The notes under the pieces are model-generated. The model worked only from the letters and a program-made list of their open reading frames with translations, did not search any database and was not told the DNA's origin. From positions 1-64,000 of the forward strand of contig PAVS01000012.1 in NCBI GenBank assembly GCA_002713145.1: a stretch of 64,000 bases of DNA. Reading direction: 5' to 3'. The DNA comes from Halobacteriovoraceae bacterium (GTDB lineage: Bacteria > Bdellovibrionota > Bacteriovoracia > Bacteriovoracales > Bacteriovoracaceae). Shown here in pieces: positions 43,967-54,184 of this stretch. Every line of letters begins with the position of its first letter. The stretch's first letter is position 1. Position numbers and translations under genes: made by a program.

Positions 43967-44588
43967 TACCCACCTCTTGGGTAAAAGCATGAAGAAAGTT
44001 TTGCATAAAGAGCACTCTTTTTTCTGCTTCTTTTTGGCCAAGTGTTGTGTTCATCATTGCGGGTAATTTAAACAGCTTTGTAAAATAATGATCAAGAGTA
44101 TATTTCTTATCGTCATAATCTCTTTGTTTGGCCCAAGGATCTTCTGGATGATAATAATGGGCCCCCATTTTTGATCCCACTGTGGTTGTGCGCATAATTC
44201 CAATGGCCCCGAGAGTATCTAGCCTGTCTGCATCTTGAAGAATTTGTGATTCAAGAGTTGAAGGTTTTTCTCCTCGAGAAAAGCTATGCTCAATAATGAT
44301 TTTTTTAATTGCAGCTATTTCTGCTGGTGAATAATCAGCTTGCAGCAGTAACTCTTCAGCTTTATGTGCAGCAAACTCTGAGCCTTTTTTTCTTTCAGGG
44401 TGGTCCTTAGGAAGATTCACAATATCATGTAAAAGGGCAGCTGGGAGCAAGAGATTTAAATCAGCTCCAAGTTGCTCACCAAAGAGAGTACAGGTTTTGA
44501 GAATCCTTTTGATATGAGCAAAATCATGACTGGGGTCATCATGTTCATAAAAAGGTATGGCCAGCGTCGTTAGTTTTTTAAAATTCAT
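43953..44588 (-). CDS. HD-domain phosphohydrolase
   Basis: 211 residues, start at the second Met (44588). HD ligands are visible: DPSHDFAHI, LLHDIVNLPKD, IIEHSFSRGE and DADRLDTLG, giving an H..HD..D metal site of the YedJ/YpgQ group. Probably hydrolyses a nucleotide. It follows the aconitase terminator and begins the operon HD-proB-OYE-DsbA-like. Confidence 0.83.
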   Translation of the reverse strand: MNFKKLTTLAIPFYEHDDPSHDFAHIKRILKTCTLFGEQLGADLNLLLPAALLHDIVNLPKDHPERKKGSEFAAHKAEELLLQADYSPAEIAAIKKIIIEHSFSRGEKPSTLESQILQDADRLDTLGAIGIMRTTTVGSKMGAHYYHPEDPWAKQRDYDDKKYTLDHYFTKLFKLPAMMNTTLGQKEAEKRVLFMQNFLHAFTQEVGIESK

Positions 44589-44597
44589 AGTCTCAAC

Positions 44598-44622
44598 CAA
44601 AAAGCCCCCATTTCTGGGGGCT
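44598..44622 (-). terminator. rho-independent terminator after aconitase
   Basis: On the minus strand AGCCCCCA-GAAA-TGGGGGCT stem-loop is followed by five T residues, 14 bases after the aconitase stop. A GAAA tetraloop closes it. Confidence 0.85.
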
Positions 44623-44636
44623 GCTTTTTTAATTTT

Positions 44637-47303
44637 TTATTGATTCAAGTTTCTGAGAACGTAGTGAAGGATACCACCATTGCGGTAGTAATTGAGCTCA
44701 TTCAGCGTGTCGATTCTTGAGCGCAATTTAATCGCTTTTTTATCTCCACTGGCATATGTGATTTCACAATCAAGGGTTCCTCCTGGCTCGAGTTCATTAA
44801 TACCTGTGATATTAATTTCTTCGTCCCCTTTGAGCTCTAATGATTTTCTATTTTCATTATTCATGAATTCTAAGGGGAGAACACCCATACCGATTAAGTT
44901 TGAACGGTGAATTCGCTCAAAACTCTCAACGATGACTGCTCTTACACCTTGAAGTCTCGTCCCTTTGGCTGCCCAGTCTCTAGAAGAGCCAGTTCCATAT
45001 TCTTTTCCTGCCACAACCACAAGCTCAGTATTATTTTCTTTATGTCTCATGGCCGCATCATAGATAGGCATTTGCTCGCCATTAAATTTGGTATAACCAC
45101 CTTCAACTCCATCGAGCATTTCGTTTTTAATTCTAATATTGGCAAATGTCCCACGAGTCATGACTCTATCATTACCTCTTCGTGAACCATAAGAGTTGAA
45201 ATCTTTTATAGCCACCCCATGCTCTTGCAGATATTTACCTGCAGGAGAATCAGCTTTTATATTCCCCGCTGGAGAAATATGATCAGTCGTTGTTGAGTCC
45301 GCCAAGATCGCGAGCACTTTAGCCGCTTTGATATCTTCGACCCCTTCCGGATTTTTTGTCATCCCTTCAAAAAATGGTGGGTTTTGAATATAAGTTGAAC
45401 TTTCATCCCAGCTATAAGTCTCACCAGTAGAAGTTTCAATGGCCTGCCACTCAGGAGTTCCTTTAAAAACATCCGAGTAACGTTTTTGAAACATGTCTGC
45501 ACTCAATGCTTTTGCGACTGTCTCAGCAATTTCTTGATTTGAAGGCCAGATGTCTTTTAAATAAACATCATTTCCGTCTTTATCTTTACCGAGGCTATCT
45601 TTAGCGAGATCAACTTTCATGCTCCCTGCAATAGCATAAGCAACAACGAGAGGAGGAGATGCAAGGTAGTTGGCTTTCACATCAGGAGAGATTCTTCCTT
45701 CAAAGTTTCTATTTCCTGATAAGACAGAAGTCGCAACCAAATCACCTTCATTGATGGCTTTGGAAAATTCTGGTCTCAGTGGCCCTGAGTTTCCGATACA
45801 TGTGGTACACCCATAACCAACCAAGTTAAATCCTAACTCATCCAGGTCTTTTTGCAGCCCACAAGCTTCTAAATAATCCGTGACAACTTGAGAACCAGGG
45901 GCCAATGACGTTTTCACCCATGGCTTTACTTTTAGTCCAAGCTCTTTTGCTTTTCTTGCCACAAGTCCTGCACCCACCATAACTGAGGGGTTAGAAGTAT
46001 TGGTACAGCTCGTGATGGCAGCAATGACCACATCACCTTGATCAATCGAGAAGTCTTTACCCTCCACCGGAACAGATTTATTGGGATCACTTACTTTAAA
46101 TGTATCTTTAAGAGCCGTGTTAAAAGCCGTGCTGGCTGAAGTTAATTCAATTCTATCTTGTGGTCTTTTTGGTCCAGAGATAGCAGCGGTAACAGTTCCC
46201 ATATCCAATTCAAGAGTATCCGTAAAAACCGGCTCATCACCTTTGTTTCTCCAAAGCCCTTGCTCTTTAGCATAAGCTTCTACTAGGGCAACTCTATCAG
46301 CATCTCTATTAGAAAATTTTAAGTAACGAATAGTTTCATCATCAATAGGAAAAAATCCCATCGTCGCACCATATTCAGGGGCCATATTAGCAATGGTTGC
46401 TCGATCAGCAAGAGAAAGGTTATCTAATCCGTCGCCATAAAATTCAACAAATTTTCCTACCACACCTTTTTTACGAAGCATCTCAACGACTCTTAAAACT
46501 AAGTCTGTCGCAGTGACTCCTTCAGTCATCTTTCCAGTGAGTTTAAAACCTACCACTTCTGGAATAAGCATGGTAACAGCTTGACCGAGCATAGCGGCTT
46601 CCGCTTCGATACCACCGACTCCCCAACCGAGAACGGCAAGTCCATTAATCATGGTTGTATGGGAATCTGTACCTACAAGCGAGTCGCAATAGGCAACAGT
46701 TTTACCACCTTCATCTTTCGTCCACACAACTTGAGCTGTATATTCTAAGTTTACTTGGTGAATAATACCGGTTCCCGGAGGAACAACTCTAAAGTTTTCA
46801 AATGCGTTCTGACCCCATTTTAAAAACTCATAACGCTCTTTATTTCTTTCGAATTCTAATTTTACGTTTTGTTTAAATGAACTTGGGTCCCCATAATTAT
46901 CCACCATAACCGAGTGATCAATAACAAGATCCACAGGTACTTGAGGGTTAATTTTCTGAGCATCACCACCCAAGTCTTTGATGGCATCTCTCATAGCAGC
47001 TAAATCAACAACCGCTGGAACACCTGTAAAGTCTTGCATCATAACCCTTGAGGGGTAAAAATTGATTTCATTATCAGATGTTTTATTGCTGGCCCATTGG
47101 TTCATTCCCACCAAGTCTTCTTTTTTAACAGTTGTACCGTCTTCTTTTCTCAGAAGGTTCTCTGTTAAAACTTTTAATGACTTGGGAAGTTTTGAAATAT
47201 CTCCTAAGCCGTTTTTCTCGGCCTCTTTAAGAGAGTAGTACTCATATGACTTCCCTCCTACATCGAGAGTTTTTTTACTGTTAAATGAATTAACATCTGA
47301 CAT
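44637..47303 (-). CDS. acnA: aconitate hydratase AcnA
   Basis: 888 residues, the full AcnA/IRP length. Iron-sulfur ligands occur in [10 protein letters not shown] and [12 protein letters not shown]; the swivel domain near the C-terminus has [17 protein letters not shown]. It isomerises citrate to isocitrate in the TCA cycle. AAGGATC precedes the ATG and a TATAAT at 47345-47350 is upstream. Confidence 0.96.
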   Translation of the reverse strand: MSDVNSFNSKKTLDVGGKSYEYYSLKEAEKNGLGDISKLPKSLKVLTENLLRKEDGTTVKKEDLVGMNQWASNKTSDNEINFYPSRVMMQDFTGVPAVVDLAAMRDAIKDLGGDAQKINPQVPVDLVIDHSVMVDNYGDPSSFKQNVKLEFERNKERYEFLKWGQNAFENFRVVPPGTGIIHQVNLEYTAQVVWTKDEGGKTVAYCDSLVGTDSHTTMINGLAVLGWGVGGIEAEAAMLGQAVTMLIPEVVGFKLTGKMTEGVTATDLVLRVVEMLRKKGVVGKFVEFYGDGLDNLSLADRATIANMAPEYGATMGFFPIDDETIRYLKFSNRDADRVALVEAYAKEQGLWRNKGDEPVFTDTLELDMGTVTAAISGPKRPQDRIELTSASTAFNTALKDTFKVSDPNKSVPVEGKDFSIDQGDVVIAAITSCTNTSNPSVMVGAGLVARKAKELGLKVKPWVKTSLAPGSQVVTDYLEACGLQKDLDELGFNLVGYGCTTCIGNSGPLRPEFSKAINEGDLVATSVLSGNRNFEGRISPDVKANYLASPPLVVAYAIAGSMKVDLAKDSLGKDKDGNDVYLKDIWPSNQEIAETVAKALSADMFQKRYSDVFKGTPEWQAIETSTGETYSWDESSTYIQNPPFFEGMTKNPEGVEDIKAAKVLAILADSTTTDHISPAGNIKADSPAGKYLQEHGVAIKDFNSYGSRRGNDRVMTRGTFANIRIKNEMLDGVEGGYTKFNGEQMPIYDAAMRHKENNTELVVVAGKEYGTGSSRDWAAKGTRLQGVRAVIVESFERIHRSNLIGMGVLPLEFMNNENRKSLELKGDEEINITGINELEPGGTLDCEITYASGDKKAIKLRSRIDTLNELNYYRNGGILHYVLRNLNQ

Positions 47304-47344
47304 AGTGCTGATCCTTTTTAAATATGATGATAGTAAACTTGGCT

Positions 47345-47350
47345 ATTATA
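47345..47350 (-). promoter_or_regulatory. -10 element of the aconitase promoter
   Basis: TATAAT on the minus strand about 42 bases before the ATG, within TCTATAATAGCC, a 12-mer also present upstream of the PfpI gene. A -35 (TTTGTT) lies 16 bases upstream. Confidence 0.5.
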
Positions 47351-47421
47351 GACTAAAAAGCACCATAACAAAATGTTGGGATAAAAAATCTCTTGAAAAA
47401 TAACCTTCTGCGTCGCTTTCG

Positions 47422-48360
47422 CTATGCACCGCTATCTAATTTCAGCTGTGGTCCCACCGGAACAATTCGCATAGGATTAAGTGACTCATGGCTATAATAA
47501 TAATGTTGTTTAATATGATGAAAGTCGGTGGTGGTTTTAAAAGCCTCCATATTATACAACTTACAAAGATAACGTTGCAGAGTCGGATATTCAGATATTT
47601 TTTGTTTATTACATTTAAAATGAACATGATAAACAGCATCAAAGCGAACAAGGGTGGTGTAGAGTCTGATATCTGCTTCAGTTAGAGTTTCCCCCACAAG
47701 AAATTGTCTTCCAGTGAGATGAGCTTCAAGTTTTTCCACACATTCAAAGAGAGCTTTATAATTTTTTTCATAAGCTTCTTGCTTACGAGCAAAGCCAGTT
47801 TTATACACGCCATTATTAAAATTATGATAAACATCTTCATTTATTTTATGAATTTCTTCCCGCAGATCTTCAGGATAAAAATCATCCTTAACCTCGGTAA
47901 ATTCATTAAAACAAGAGTTGAGAATTCTTAAGATTTCAGCAGACTCGTTATTTACGATTGCATCTGATTTTTTATCATAAAGAATGGGAACAGTGACTCT
48001 TCCCGTAAAGTCTGATTTGACTTGCACATAAAGATCTTTGAGAAAATCTAAATTATGCACCTTGTCCCCGGTAGCTCCAGGGAAGTCATTGGCAAAGCTC
48101 CATCCCTTATCCAACATATGAGGATGCACGACAGAAACGTCGATCACATCCTCAAGCTTTTTAAGTTTACGCATAATAAGAGTTCTATGGGCCCAAGGGC
48201 AGGCTAAGCTGACATAGAGGTGATAGCGATTTTTTTCGGCTGCAAAATCTTTCTCACCAATCCAGTCCCGAAACTCTTGCTTTTGACGGTGAAATTCACC
48301 ATCTTCTGTTTCCGGATTGACTGCTTGCTCTATCCATTTACCTGCTTTTAAATAACCCAT
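47422..48360 (-). CDS. glutathionyl-hydroquinone reductase (Xi-class GST, YqjG/ECM4-like)
   Basis: 312 residues. The Xi-class active site LACPWAHRT has the nucleophile Cys54; other hallmarks are NNESAEILRILN (glutathione site) and a C-terminal NPMRIVPVGP. It reduces glutathionyl-quinones and protects against oxidised aromatics. AAAAGGAGC precedes the ATG. The stress genes upstream on the same strand may share its transcript. Confidence 0.92.
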   Translation of the reverse strand: MGYLKAGKWIEQAVNPETEDGEFHRQKQEFRDWIGEKDFAAEKNRYHLYVSLACPWAHRTLIMRKLKKLEDVIDVSVVHPHMLDKGWSFANDFPGATGDKVHNLDFLKDLYVQVKSDFTGRVTVPILYDKKSDAIVNNESAEILRILNSCFNEFTEVKDDFYPEDLREEIHKINEDVYHNFNNGVYKTGFARKQEAYEKNYKALFECVEKLEAHLTGRQFLVGETLTEADIRLYTTLVRFDAVYHVHFKCNKQKISEYPTLQRYLCKLYNMEAFKTTTDFHHIKQHYYYSHESLNPMRIVPVGPQLKLDSGA

Positions 48361-48381
48361 AAGCTCCTTTTATATTTTATT

Positions 48382-48879
48382 CTAATGGAGTTGTGACCCT
48401 TCCACTGAAAATTGCTCTCCCAAATCTGCAGTTTTCCCCGTTGGAATACTAGCCAAGATTTCAAAAAACTCCATAAAGGTGTTTTGATCAGAATACCAAC
48501 ATTCAGCATGTCTAATCTCAACCTCTATCAGATGAATACCTGGAGTGTCCAAGCCTTCTTCAAAGAATGCTTTGTGCATTTTGGAGAAGTGATCTTTCAT
48601 AATATCTTTATCATTAGTAAGCCGGGCTCGTCCATTAATTGCGGCATACATATGCTCATCATTATTAGTAAAAGTCACCAGCACATCTGGGTTATGCAAA
48701 ATATCTTCCGTTTTTTGCGTGTTAAATTGACTAAAGAAATAAAGATATTGATGTTCACCTTCTTTATTAGCAATGGTCATGGGTCTTGCTTTAATTTTAT
48801 CATTATAGGTAATAAGCATTCCATACTTAGTCTTATCTATGATTTTAAAAAGCTTACTCACATTTTCTTTATTATCCAT
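48382..48879 (-). CDS. pyridoxamine-5'-phosphate-oxidase-fold general stress protein
   Basis: 165 residues from the ATG at 48879 (GGAGAG upstream; a longer frame to 48915 overlaps the PfpI gene). The split-barrel flavin fold is indicated by TKYGMLITY, ARPMTIANK and a central VTFTNNDEHMYAAINGRARL. Similar to GSP26-type proteins that bind FMN or F420; enzymatic role uncertain. It lies 13 bases after the PfpI stop. Confidence 0.82.
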   Translation of the reverse strand: MDNKENVSKLFKIIDKTKYGMLITYNDKIKARPMTIANKEGEHQYLYFFSQFNTQKTEDILHNPDVLVTFTNNDEHMYAAINGRARLTNDKDIMKDHFSKMHKAFFEEGLDTPGIHLIEVEIRHAECWYSDQNTFMEFFEILASIPTGKTADLGEQFSVEGSQLH

Positions 48880-48892
48880 ACAACTCTCCGTC

Positions 48893-49456
48893 TTATGCAG
48901 ATTTAGAGTGAGCACCTTCTCTCACCTCTTCAATGACTTTAGAAATAAAAGCGGGCAGATCATCTGGGTTACGACTGGTGACAACGCCATTATCAACAAC
49001 AACTTCCTCGTCCACCCAATTAGCTCCAGCATTAATCATGTCTGTTTTAATTGATCCGTAAGAAGTTAATTTTCTATTTTTGGCAATTCCTGCTTCCGCT
49101 AATAACCAAGGACCATGGCAAATGGCACCAATTGGCTTAATTCTGTTTTCTTTTGAAAATGATTTAATAAAAGAAACCGCTTTTTCATTATTACGAAGGG
49201 AGTCTGGATTGATCACACCACCTGGTAGCACAAGAGCATCATAGTCGTCGGCATTCGCTTCACTCAAGGTTTTATCAACTTTAATTTCTTCTCCCCAATC
49301 ACCATCTTTCCAAGATTTAATGCTTCCACTCTCAAGAGAGACAACATCAACAGTTGCACCTTCGTCTTTTAAAGCTTTATGAGGCTCAAAGAGTTCAGAG
49401 TGTTCAAAACCATTTGTAGCAAGTACGGCAATTCTTTTTCCTGATAATTTCGACAT
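48893..49456 (-). CDS. DJ-1/PfpI-family protein
   Basis: 187 residues from the ATG at 49456 (AAAGGA upstream). The nucleophile elbow is IGAICHGPWLL with Cys113 and adjacent His, plus a Glu in GFEHSEL, making the PfpI protease/glyoxalase III-like site. It protects against reactive carbonyls or damaged proteins. Followed on the same strand by the PNPOx-like and GST genes, a coherent stress cluster. Confidence 0.88.
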   Translation of the reverse strand: MSKLSGKRIAVLATNGFEHSELFEPHKALKDEGATVDVVSLESGSIKSWKDGDWGEEIKVDKTLSEANADDYDALVLPGGVINPDSLRNNEKAVSFIKSFSKENRIKPIGAICHGPWLLAEAGIAKNRKLTSYGSIKTDMINAGANWVDEEVVVDNGVVTSRNPDDLPAFISKVIEEVREGAHSKSA

Positions 49457-49569
49457 ATTTTTTCCTTTGTTAAAGTTACTCAAATCAATTTAACAAAAGA
49501 AAATTTAAGAATCTTCCAATCCCTGTTGGTGAATGTGTAGAAAATTTAACACGAGGAAATGTCTAGGCT

Positions 49570-49575
49570 ATTATA
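49570..49575 (-). promoter_or_regulatory. -10 element of the PfpI promoter
   Basis: TATAAT on the minus strand within TCTATAATAGCC, identical over 12 bases with the aconitase promoter, about 114 bases before the PfpI ATG. Confidence 0.4.
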
Positions 49576-49582
49576 GAACGTA

Positions 49583-50191
49583 TTAATTTTGATATTTAAT
49601 ACGAATCCCCTTCTCTTGGAAATCTCTGATATCGTATTGATTAAATTTATCATCATCTATGACGAGTAACACCCTTGCTGTTCTCATAGTAGAGATGATC
49701 TCTCCGAAGTCTAAAAGGTCATAACGATTAAATTGTGTTTCACTTGAACGCATGGCCACAGAAATATTTCCCATTCTTAGAAAGTCTTTAATATCATATC
49801 TATTAAAAATATTTTGAGTGTCTTTAAGCTGAATTCGAATATTTAATTTCAAAAAGTCTTTGATATCATACCTATTGAATCTGTTGGCGAGTCCAGTATG
49901 AATCCCAAGACTTATTCTCCCCAATTTTGCCAGGTCTTTGAGATCATAACGATTCAAACCTGTGGCACCTGCTGCATCAATCATAAGACGGGCACCTTTT
50001 CGAGAAAAATCTTTGATGTCATAACGGTTAAATGTTTCATCATCAATGCAAATTCTTAACTTTGATGTCTGCAAGATATTTAAAATTTCATATTTACTTA
50101 GACTTGTTTGACTGGTGCGAAGATCGCAAGCGTGACTATTAAATGCTACTAAGAAAGAAATAAGAGTCATTAAAATAAATTTCAGTTTCAT
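49583..50191 (-). CDS. secreted FNRYDIKDF-repeat protein of unknown function
   Basis: 202 residues from the ATG at 50191 (GGGGATA upstream). A signal peptide of about 21 residues is followed by a repeat of roughly 25 residues whose core is FNRYDIKDF. Cores lie at 54-62, 79-87 (LNRYDLKDL), 105-113, 129-137, 154-162 (FNRYDLLDF) and 183-191 (FNQYDIRDF), plus a degenerate one at 31-39. Each core is followed by a short beta-like segment containing Gly or Ile-Arg-Ile. No known repeat family (TPR, LRR, Sel1) fits. Exported, so probably acts in the envelope or outside. Confidence 0.8.
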   Translation of the reverse strand: MKLKFILMTLISFLVAFNSHACDLRTSQTSLSKYEILNILQTSKLRICIDDETFNRYDIKDFSRKGARLMIDAAGATGLNRYDLKDLAKLGRISLGIHTGLANRFNRYDIKDFLKLNIRIQLKDTQNIFNRYDIKDFLRMGNISVAMRSSETQFNRYDLLDFGEIISTMRTARVLLVIDDDKFNQYDIRDFQEKGIRIKYQN

Positions 50192-50279
50192 ATATATCCC
50201 CATTTGAATGATCTATTTATAGAACTAACAAATGAATTTATCATTGAAAACTAGTGCGATTTGACACTGAAGAAAAGAA

Positions 50280-50302
50280 GGCCCCTGCATGATGCAGAGG
50301 CC
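50280..50302 (-). terminator. rho-independent terminator after the OmpA-like gene
   Basis: On the minus strand GGCCTCTGCAT / ATGCAGGGGCC form an 11-base stem with one mismatch around a single-base loop, then TTCTTTTC. It lies 26 bases after the OmpA-like stop. Confidence 0.75.
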
Positions 50303-50327
50303 GATCATTTAAATATATATCTTCAAA

Positions 50328-50975
50328 TTACTCCGACATTCTTTCAGAGTCTTCACCCATGGTAATGGCCATTTCAACTCTTCTATTTTCAGCTCGACCT
50401 GAAGCTGTTGAATTATCAGCAATTGGATCCTTGGCAGCGAGCCCCATTGTTTTGATATTTTTAGCATTAACTCCGTTATTCACTAAAATAGACTTCACAC
50501 TTTCAGCTCTTCTTTCAGAGAGTTTTTCATTAATACGTGTGGTTCCGGTAGAATCAGTATGTCCTAGGACGGTAATATTATTTTCGGGATATTTCTTTAA
50601 AATATCAGCCATTTTACGAAGTCTCTTTTGAGCTTCCGATGTCACTTGCGCTTTTCCCGTTTCAAAAGTTATATCGCCTTTGAGTTTAGTCACGATCCCT
50701 TGATCAGTACGTCTGGTTTCGGCCACCTCTCTCAATTCTTCAGCTTGCTTATCTAATTTCTTTCCATAAAGTCCACCGGCCACTGCACCCACGGCAGCAC
50801 CTGCTGCGGCTGCTTTCTTATCGCCCTTAGATAAAAGTCCACCAGCAACTGCACCTACAAAACCACCAAGAGCAGCACCAGATTTTGTATTTTTGTGCTC
50901 ATCCACACCATCTTCATTATGACTGGCACATCCTGCCAAGGCGATGACTAGCAACATCATTAGAATTTTTTTCAT
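50328..50975 (-). CDS. OmpA-family glycine-zipper lipoprotein
   Basis: 215 residues. A lipobox (ALAGC, Cys16) is followed by a glycine-zipper region (GAALGGFVGAVAGGLL, AGAAVGAVAGGLYG) and a C-terminal OmpA domain (VLGHTDSTGTTRINEKLSERRAESV) that binds peptidoglycan. It would link outer membrane and cell wall, like YiaD/Pal relatives. A good AAAGGAG precedes the ATG and a strong terminator follows. Confidence 0.92.
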   Translation of the reverse strand: MKKILMMLLVIALAGCASHNEDGVDEHKNTKSGAALGGFVGAVAGGLLSKGDKKAAAAGAAVGAVAGGLYGKKLDKQAEELREVAETRRTDQGIVTKLKGDITFETGKAQVTSEAQKRLRKMADILKKYPENNITVLGHTDSTGTTRINEKLSERRAESVKSILVNNGVNAKNIKTMGLAAKDPIADNSTASGRAENRRVEMAITMGEDSERMSE

Positions 50976-51152
50976 CTTTTCTCCTTTGTTTATTAAATTC
51001 GGTGAAGCTTAACAAAACTAAGGCAGGCTTCTCAGCGCCAATTTGCGGTTATTTGATGTAATTTTGAACAAAATTAATCTAAGGCACTGAATTTATTAAA
51101 TCATTGACTTAATTTATCGGTGTTTGATATACCATACACACCAAGGACATTT

Positions 51153-52637
51153 ATGAGATTTTTATTACTATCTGTGCTTTTGATGAGCACAACTTTATAC
51201 GCTATCGACATGGTCTCTCTAGGAGAGCGCCTTTTTCGAGAAGGGAGATTCTCTCAACATTTCTATCAGCAATCCCAAGGAGATGTGAACCATTCCCTCA
51301 ATGAAGGAAGTTCTGATTTAGAGATGATCGATTTGTTTGGAGTTGAACAGCCCTCACCTTTTCGTGGAGAAGCTAAAAGCTGCGCCAGTTGTCATATGAG
51401 TGATGAAGCTCAAACAATTGGGTCTCGTATATTTAATGAGTTTTCTGCCTTATCAAAAATTCCACTTCGCACAGATAAACTGACTCATAGTCTTCGCAAC
51501 ACTCCTGGATTCTTTGGAATGGGAAGTAAGTTCGCTCAAAACAGAACCTCTCACTGGGATGGAGAATTTTTTGATCACTCAGAAACTGTTCTAGGTAATT
51601 TTACTGGGCGCAATATGGGTTGGCTTGGGCACGAAAGAAGAGCAGCTTATAAAAATATAGCAAAAGTCATAAAAAAAGATGATGGTACAAGTGAGTTAGC
51701 GCAAAAATATGGAGGAAGCTATCAGCAAAACATCCTTGATATTTCTGGGCAAAACGTTCAAAAACTAAACGACTCCGATGTTATCAATATCGTCGTGGAA
51801 GCTGTCACCGCTTTTATGAATCAGCAAGATTTTCAAAAAAATGAAAAAGGTGAATACAATGGTTCTCCCTATGATCAGTTTTTAATTGCCAATGGTATCG
51901 ATACGGTTCCTAAAAATGGTGAAACGATCTTTGAATACACCGGAAGAGTAAGACTAGAACTTGCGGCCCTCAAATCTCCTCAGTTTATTAAAAAGAAGTT
52001 TTTTAAGTCTCATCAAAAAGAATTTGGTTTTGAACAAAAAGAATGGGAAGGATTAAAAGTCTTTTTTAATATCACTGGAACTAACTCAAGAGGGTTGTGT
52101 ATCGCTTGTCATACTCCACCTCTTTTCAGTGATCAGTTTTATTATAATATTGGTAGCACCCAATTTGAATACGAAGATATCCATGGCATTGGAAGCTTTA
52201 ATCAATTAGCCGCAACCCTTCCTTCTTATCAAGACAGAGGGAAGAAAAAATATGCTGACAGACCTACTTTGGCCGATGCTCAAAAAGTGGACCTGGGGCT
52301 TTGGAACTTTTTTGGCAGAAATAAAGACGTGACCAAACTCATAAAACAACGTCTATGTCGTGACCCAGAGAATTGCCCTAACGAAAAGGCACTTCCTTTT
52401 ATGTTAGCGCGAGTCAAAACTCCCGGACTCAGACAACTCAATTTATCAGCTCCTTACTTTCATCATGGGAAACTCAATACGCTTAGAGAAGCAGTCGATC
52501 ATTACCGTTTAGTTAATGAGGCTTCACGCCAAATGGATTTCGTAAACCTCGACCCACGTATGAGGAACTTACGAATCGGTATAAGTGATGTGAGAAATTT
52601 AGAAGCATTTCTAAATGCCCTCAATGAAGAACTTTAG
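51153..52637 (+). CDS. dihaem cytochrome c peroxidase-like protein
   Basis: 494 residues from the ATG at 51153 (AAGGA upstream), which gives a signal peptide; a frame starting at 51120 adds residues before it. Two c-type haem sites are present: C77-ASC-H81 (with SCASCHMS) and C316-IAC-H320. The MauG/CcpA-type family reduces peroxide or oxidises a partner in the periplasm. It is longer than the usual 330-350-residue enzymes, with extra N-terminal and inter-haem sequence. The stop is one base before the convergent SulP stop. Confidence 0.83.
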   Translation: MRFLLLSVLLMSTTLYAIDMVSLGERLFREGRFSQHFYQQSQGDVNHSLNEGSSDLEMIDLFGVEQPSPFRGEAKSCASCHMSDEAQTIGSRIFNEFSALSKIPLRTDKLTHSLRNTPGFFGMGSKFAQNRTSHWDGEFFDHSETVLGNFTGRNMGWLGHERRAAYKNIAKVIKKDDGTSELAQKYGGSYQQNILDISGQNVQKLNDSDVINIVVEAVTAFMNQQDFQKNEKGEYNGSPYDQFLIANGIDTVPKNGETIFEYTGRVRLELAALKSPQFIKKKFFKSHQKEFGFEQKEWEGLKVFFNITGTNSRGLCIACHTPPLFSDQFYYNIGSTQFEYEDIHGIGSFNQLAATLPSYQDRGKKKYADRPTLADAQKVDLGLWNFFGRNKDVTKLIKQRLCRDPENCPNEKALPFMLARVKTPGLRQLNLSAPYFHHGKLNTLREAVDHYRLVNEASRQMDFVNLDPRMRNLRIGISDVRNLEAFLNALNEEL

Positions 52638-52638
52638 C

Positions 52639-54105
52639 TTAAGTATCATTTTTTGATAACTTGACTCTATCTCCATTATTTTTTGATAACTGTCCAAGAA
52701 ACTCATGACTGGCGGAGTCCATAAACTTAATATCAGTTGTGTCCACAATCACATCCCCCGAATGATCATCAAGTAAATTATTAAAGTGCTCTGAGACTTT
52801 AGGAAGTGAGAGAAAGGTCATGGCACCTTTAAAATTAACAGTCACCTCTGTCTTTGACTTGCTGGTTTCAAATTCCAGTTGATTGAGTTTAATGATGAGC
52901 TGTAAGAGGGCCAAGATATATCCGATGATGACACCATATAAAAGATTGATGGTGACGATGCAAAATATAGTTGCGACATAGATGAAAACTTCAAACTTTC
53001 CAAACTCTGAAAATTTCTTTAATGCCTTTATGTCAAACAGTCTGTAACCGGTGTAGACCAGCACTGCTGCGAGCGCAGATGTGGGAATATAAGATAAGAG
53101 TTCTGAAAAAAAGAAGAGAAATAAAACGAGCCACAGCCCATGCATGATAGTGGAAGCTTTCGTTCTTCCTCCAAATTCAACATTGGCAGAACTTCTCACG
53201 ATAACACCAGTAATAGGCATGGCACCAATAATACCTGCAACGGAATTTCCAACCCCTTGAGCGAATAGCTCTTTATTATAATCTGATTTATGATCTGGCT
53301 TCATGGTATCAACAGCTGTCACGCAAAGGAGTGTCTCTGTGGTTGCGACCAACGCCATACCTATCCCCGCTAAGACAATATCAAGATTGATAGTACTTAA
53401 AGAATTAAAACTCAAGAAATTCATTCCTTGAAGTAAATTGTCTGGAAGCTCAATAAAGTTAATACTTAACCCACTCATATTAGCGATCAGGGAAACCACG
53501 ACAACGGCTACGAGGGGGGCAGGAATGGGTAATTTTATTTTATCTCTCATATAACTCCAACTCCCTAGAATAAACAAAGTAATGATCCCTATCACAGCAG
53601 CTTGAATATGTTGAATAGGAAAGTCATCAGCAAAGATATCGATTATTGCTTGTGGAATAGTGATTAAGTTCATGGTTCCTGTACTTTTTGGAGCATGATC
53701 AAGCATGACGTGAAATTGGGATGCAAAAATAAGGAGACCAATACCGGAGAGCATGCCTTTCACCACTGCTGGAGAAACTGCTTTGAAATAAATACCTGTT
53801 TTAAAAAAGAAACCTATGACTTGAGTCACCCCTGCGATGAGACACACGATTGCCAAAGCTTCTAACCCATGGACATTAACGACTTCATAAACCATAACCG
53901 CCAGACCAGCTGCAGGTCCAGAGACTTGTAACGGGGATCCCGTAAGTGGCCCCACAACGAGCCCCCCAATAATTCCGGCCAGTAAGCCTACGATAGGTGG
54001 TACTCCTGAAGCGAGTGCGATACCCAAACATAGAGGCAGCGCCACTAAAAAGACAACTAATGACGCTAAAAAGTCGTGGGAAATATTTCTTTTAAGAGAG
54101 TCCAT
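52639..54105 (-). CDS. SulP-family anion transporter with a STAS domain
   Basis: 488 residues. About ten hydrophobic helices, starting ASLVVFLVALPLCLGIALASG, with VSGPAAGLAVMVYE and the family's GLFP-like SPLQVSGPA region; a C-terminal STAS domain (about 420-488) has VIVDTTDIKFMDSASHEFL. Transports sulfate, bicarbonate or similar anions. TAAGGAG precedes the ATG. The STAS end is somewhat short. Confidence 0.9.
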   Translation of the reverse strand: MDSLKRNISHDFLASLVVFLVALPLCLGIALASGVPPIVGLLAGIIGGLVVGPLTGSPLQVSGPAAGLAVMVYEVVNVHGLEALAIVCLIAGVTQVIGFFFKTGIYFKAVSPAVVKGMLSGIGLLIFASQFHVMLDHAPKSTGTMNLITIPQAIIDIFADDFPIQHIQAAVIGIITLFILGSWSYMRDKIKLPIPAPLVAVVVVSLIANMSGLSINFIELPDNLLQGMNFLSFNSLSTINLDIVLAGIGMALVATTETLLCVTAVDTMKPDHKSDYNKELFAQGVGNSVAGIIGAMPITGVIVRSSANVEFGGRTKASTIMHGLWLVLFLFFFSELLSYIPTSALAAVLVYTGYRLFDIKALKKFSEFGKFEVFIYVATIFCIVTINLLYGVIIGYILALLQLIIKLNQLEFETSKSKTEVTVNFKGAMTFLSLPKVSEHFNNLLDDHSGDVIVDTTDIKFMDSASHEFLGQLSKNNGDRVKLSKNDT

Positions 54106-54184
54106 TATAGCTCCTTATCCTAACGAGTACCATGCTCATGAGGCTCTAAAATTTAATACATAATTTAAAAGTTGAAATATCGAG

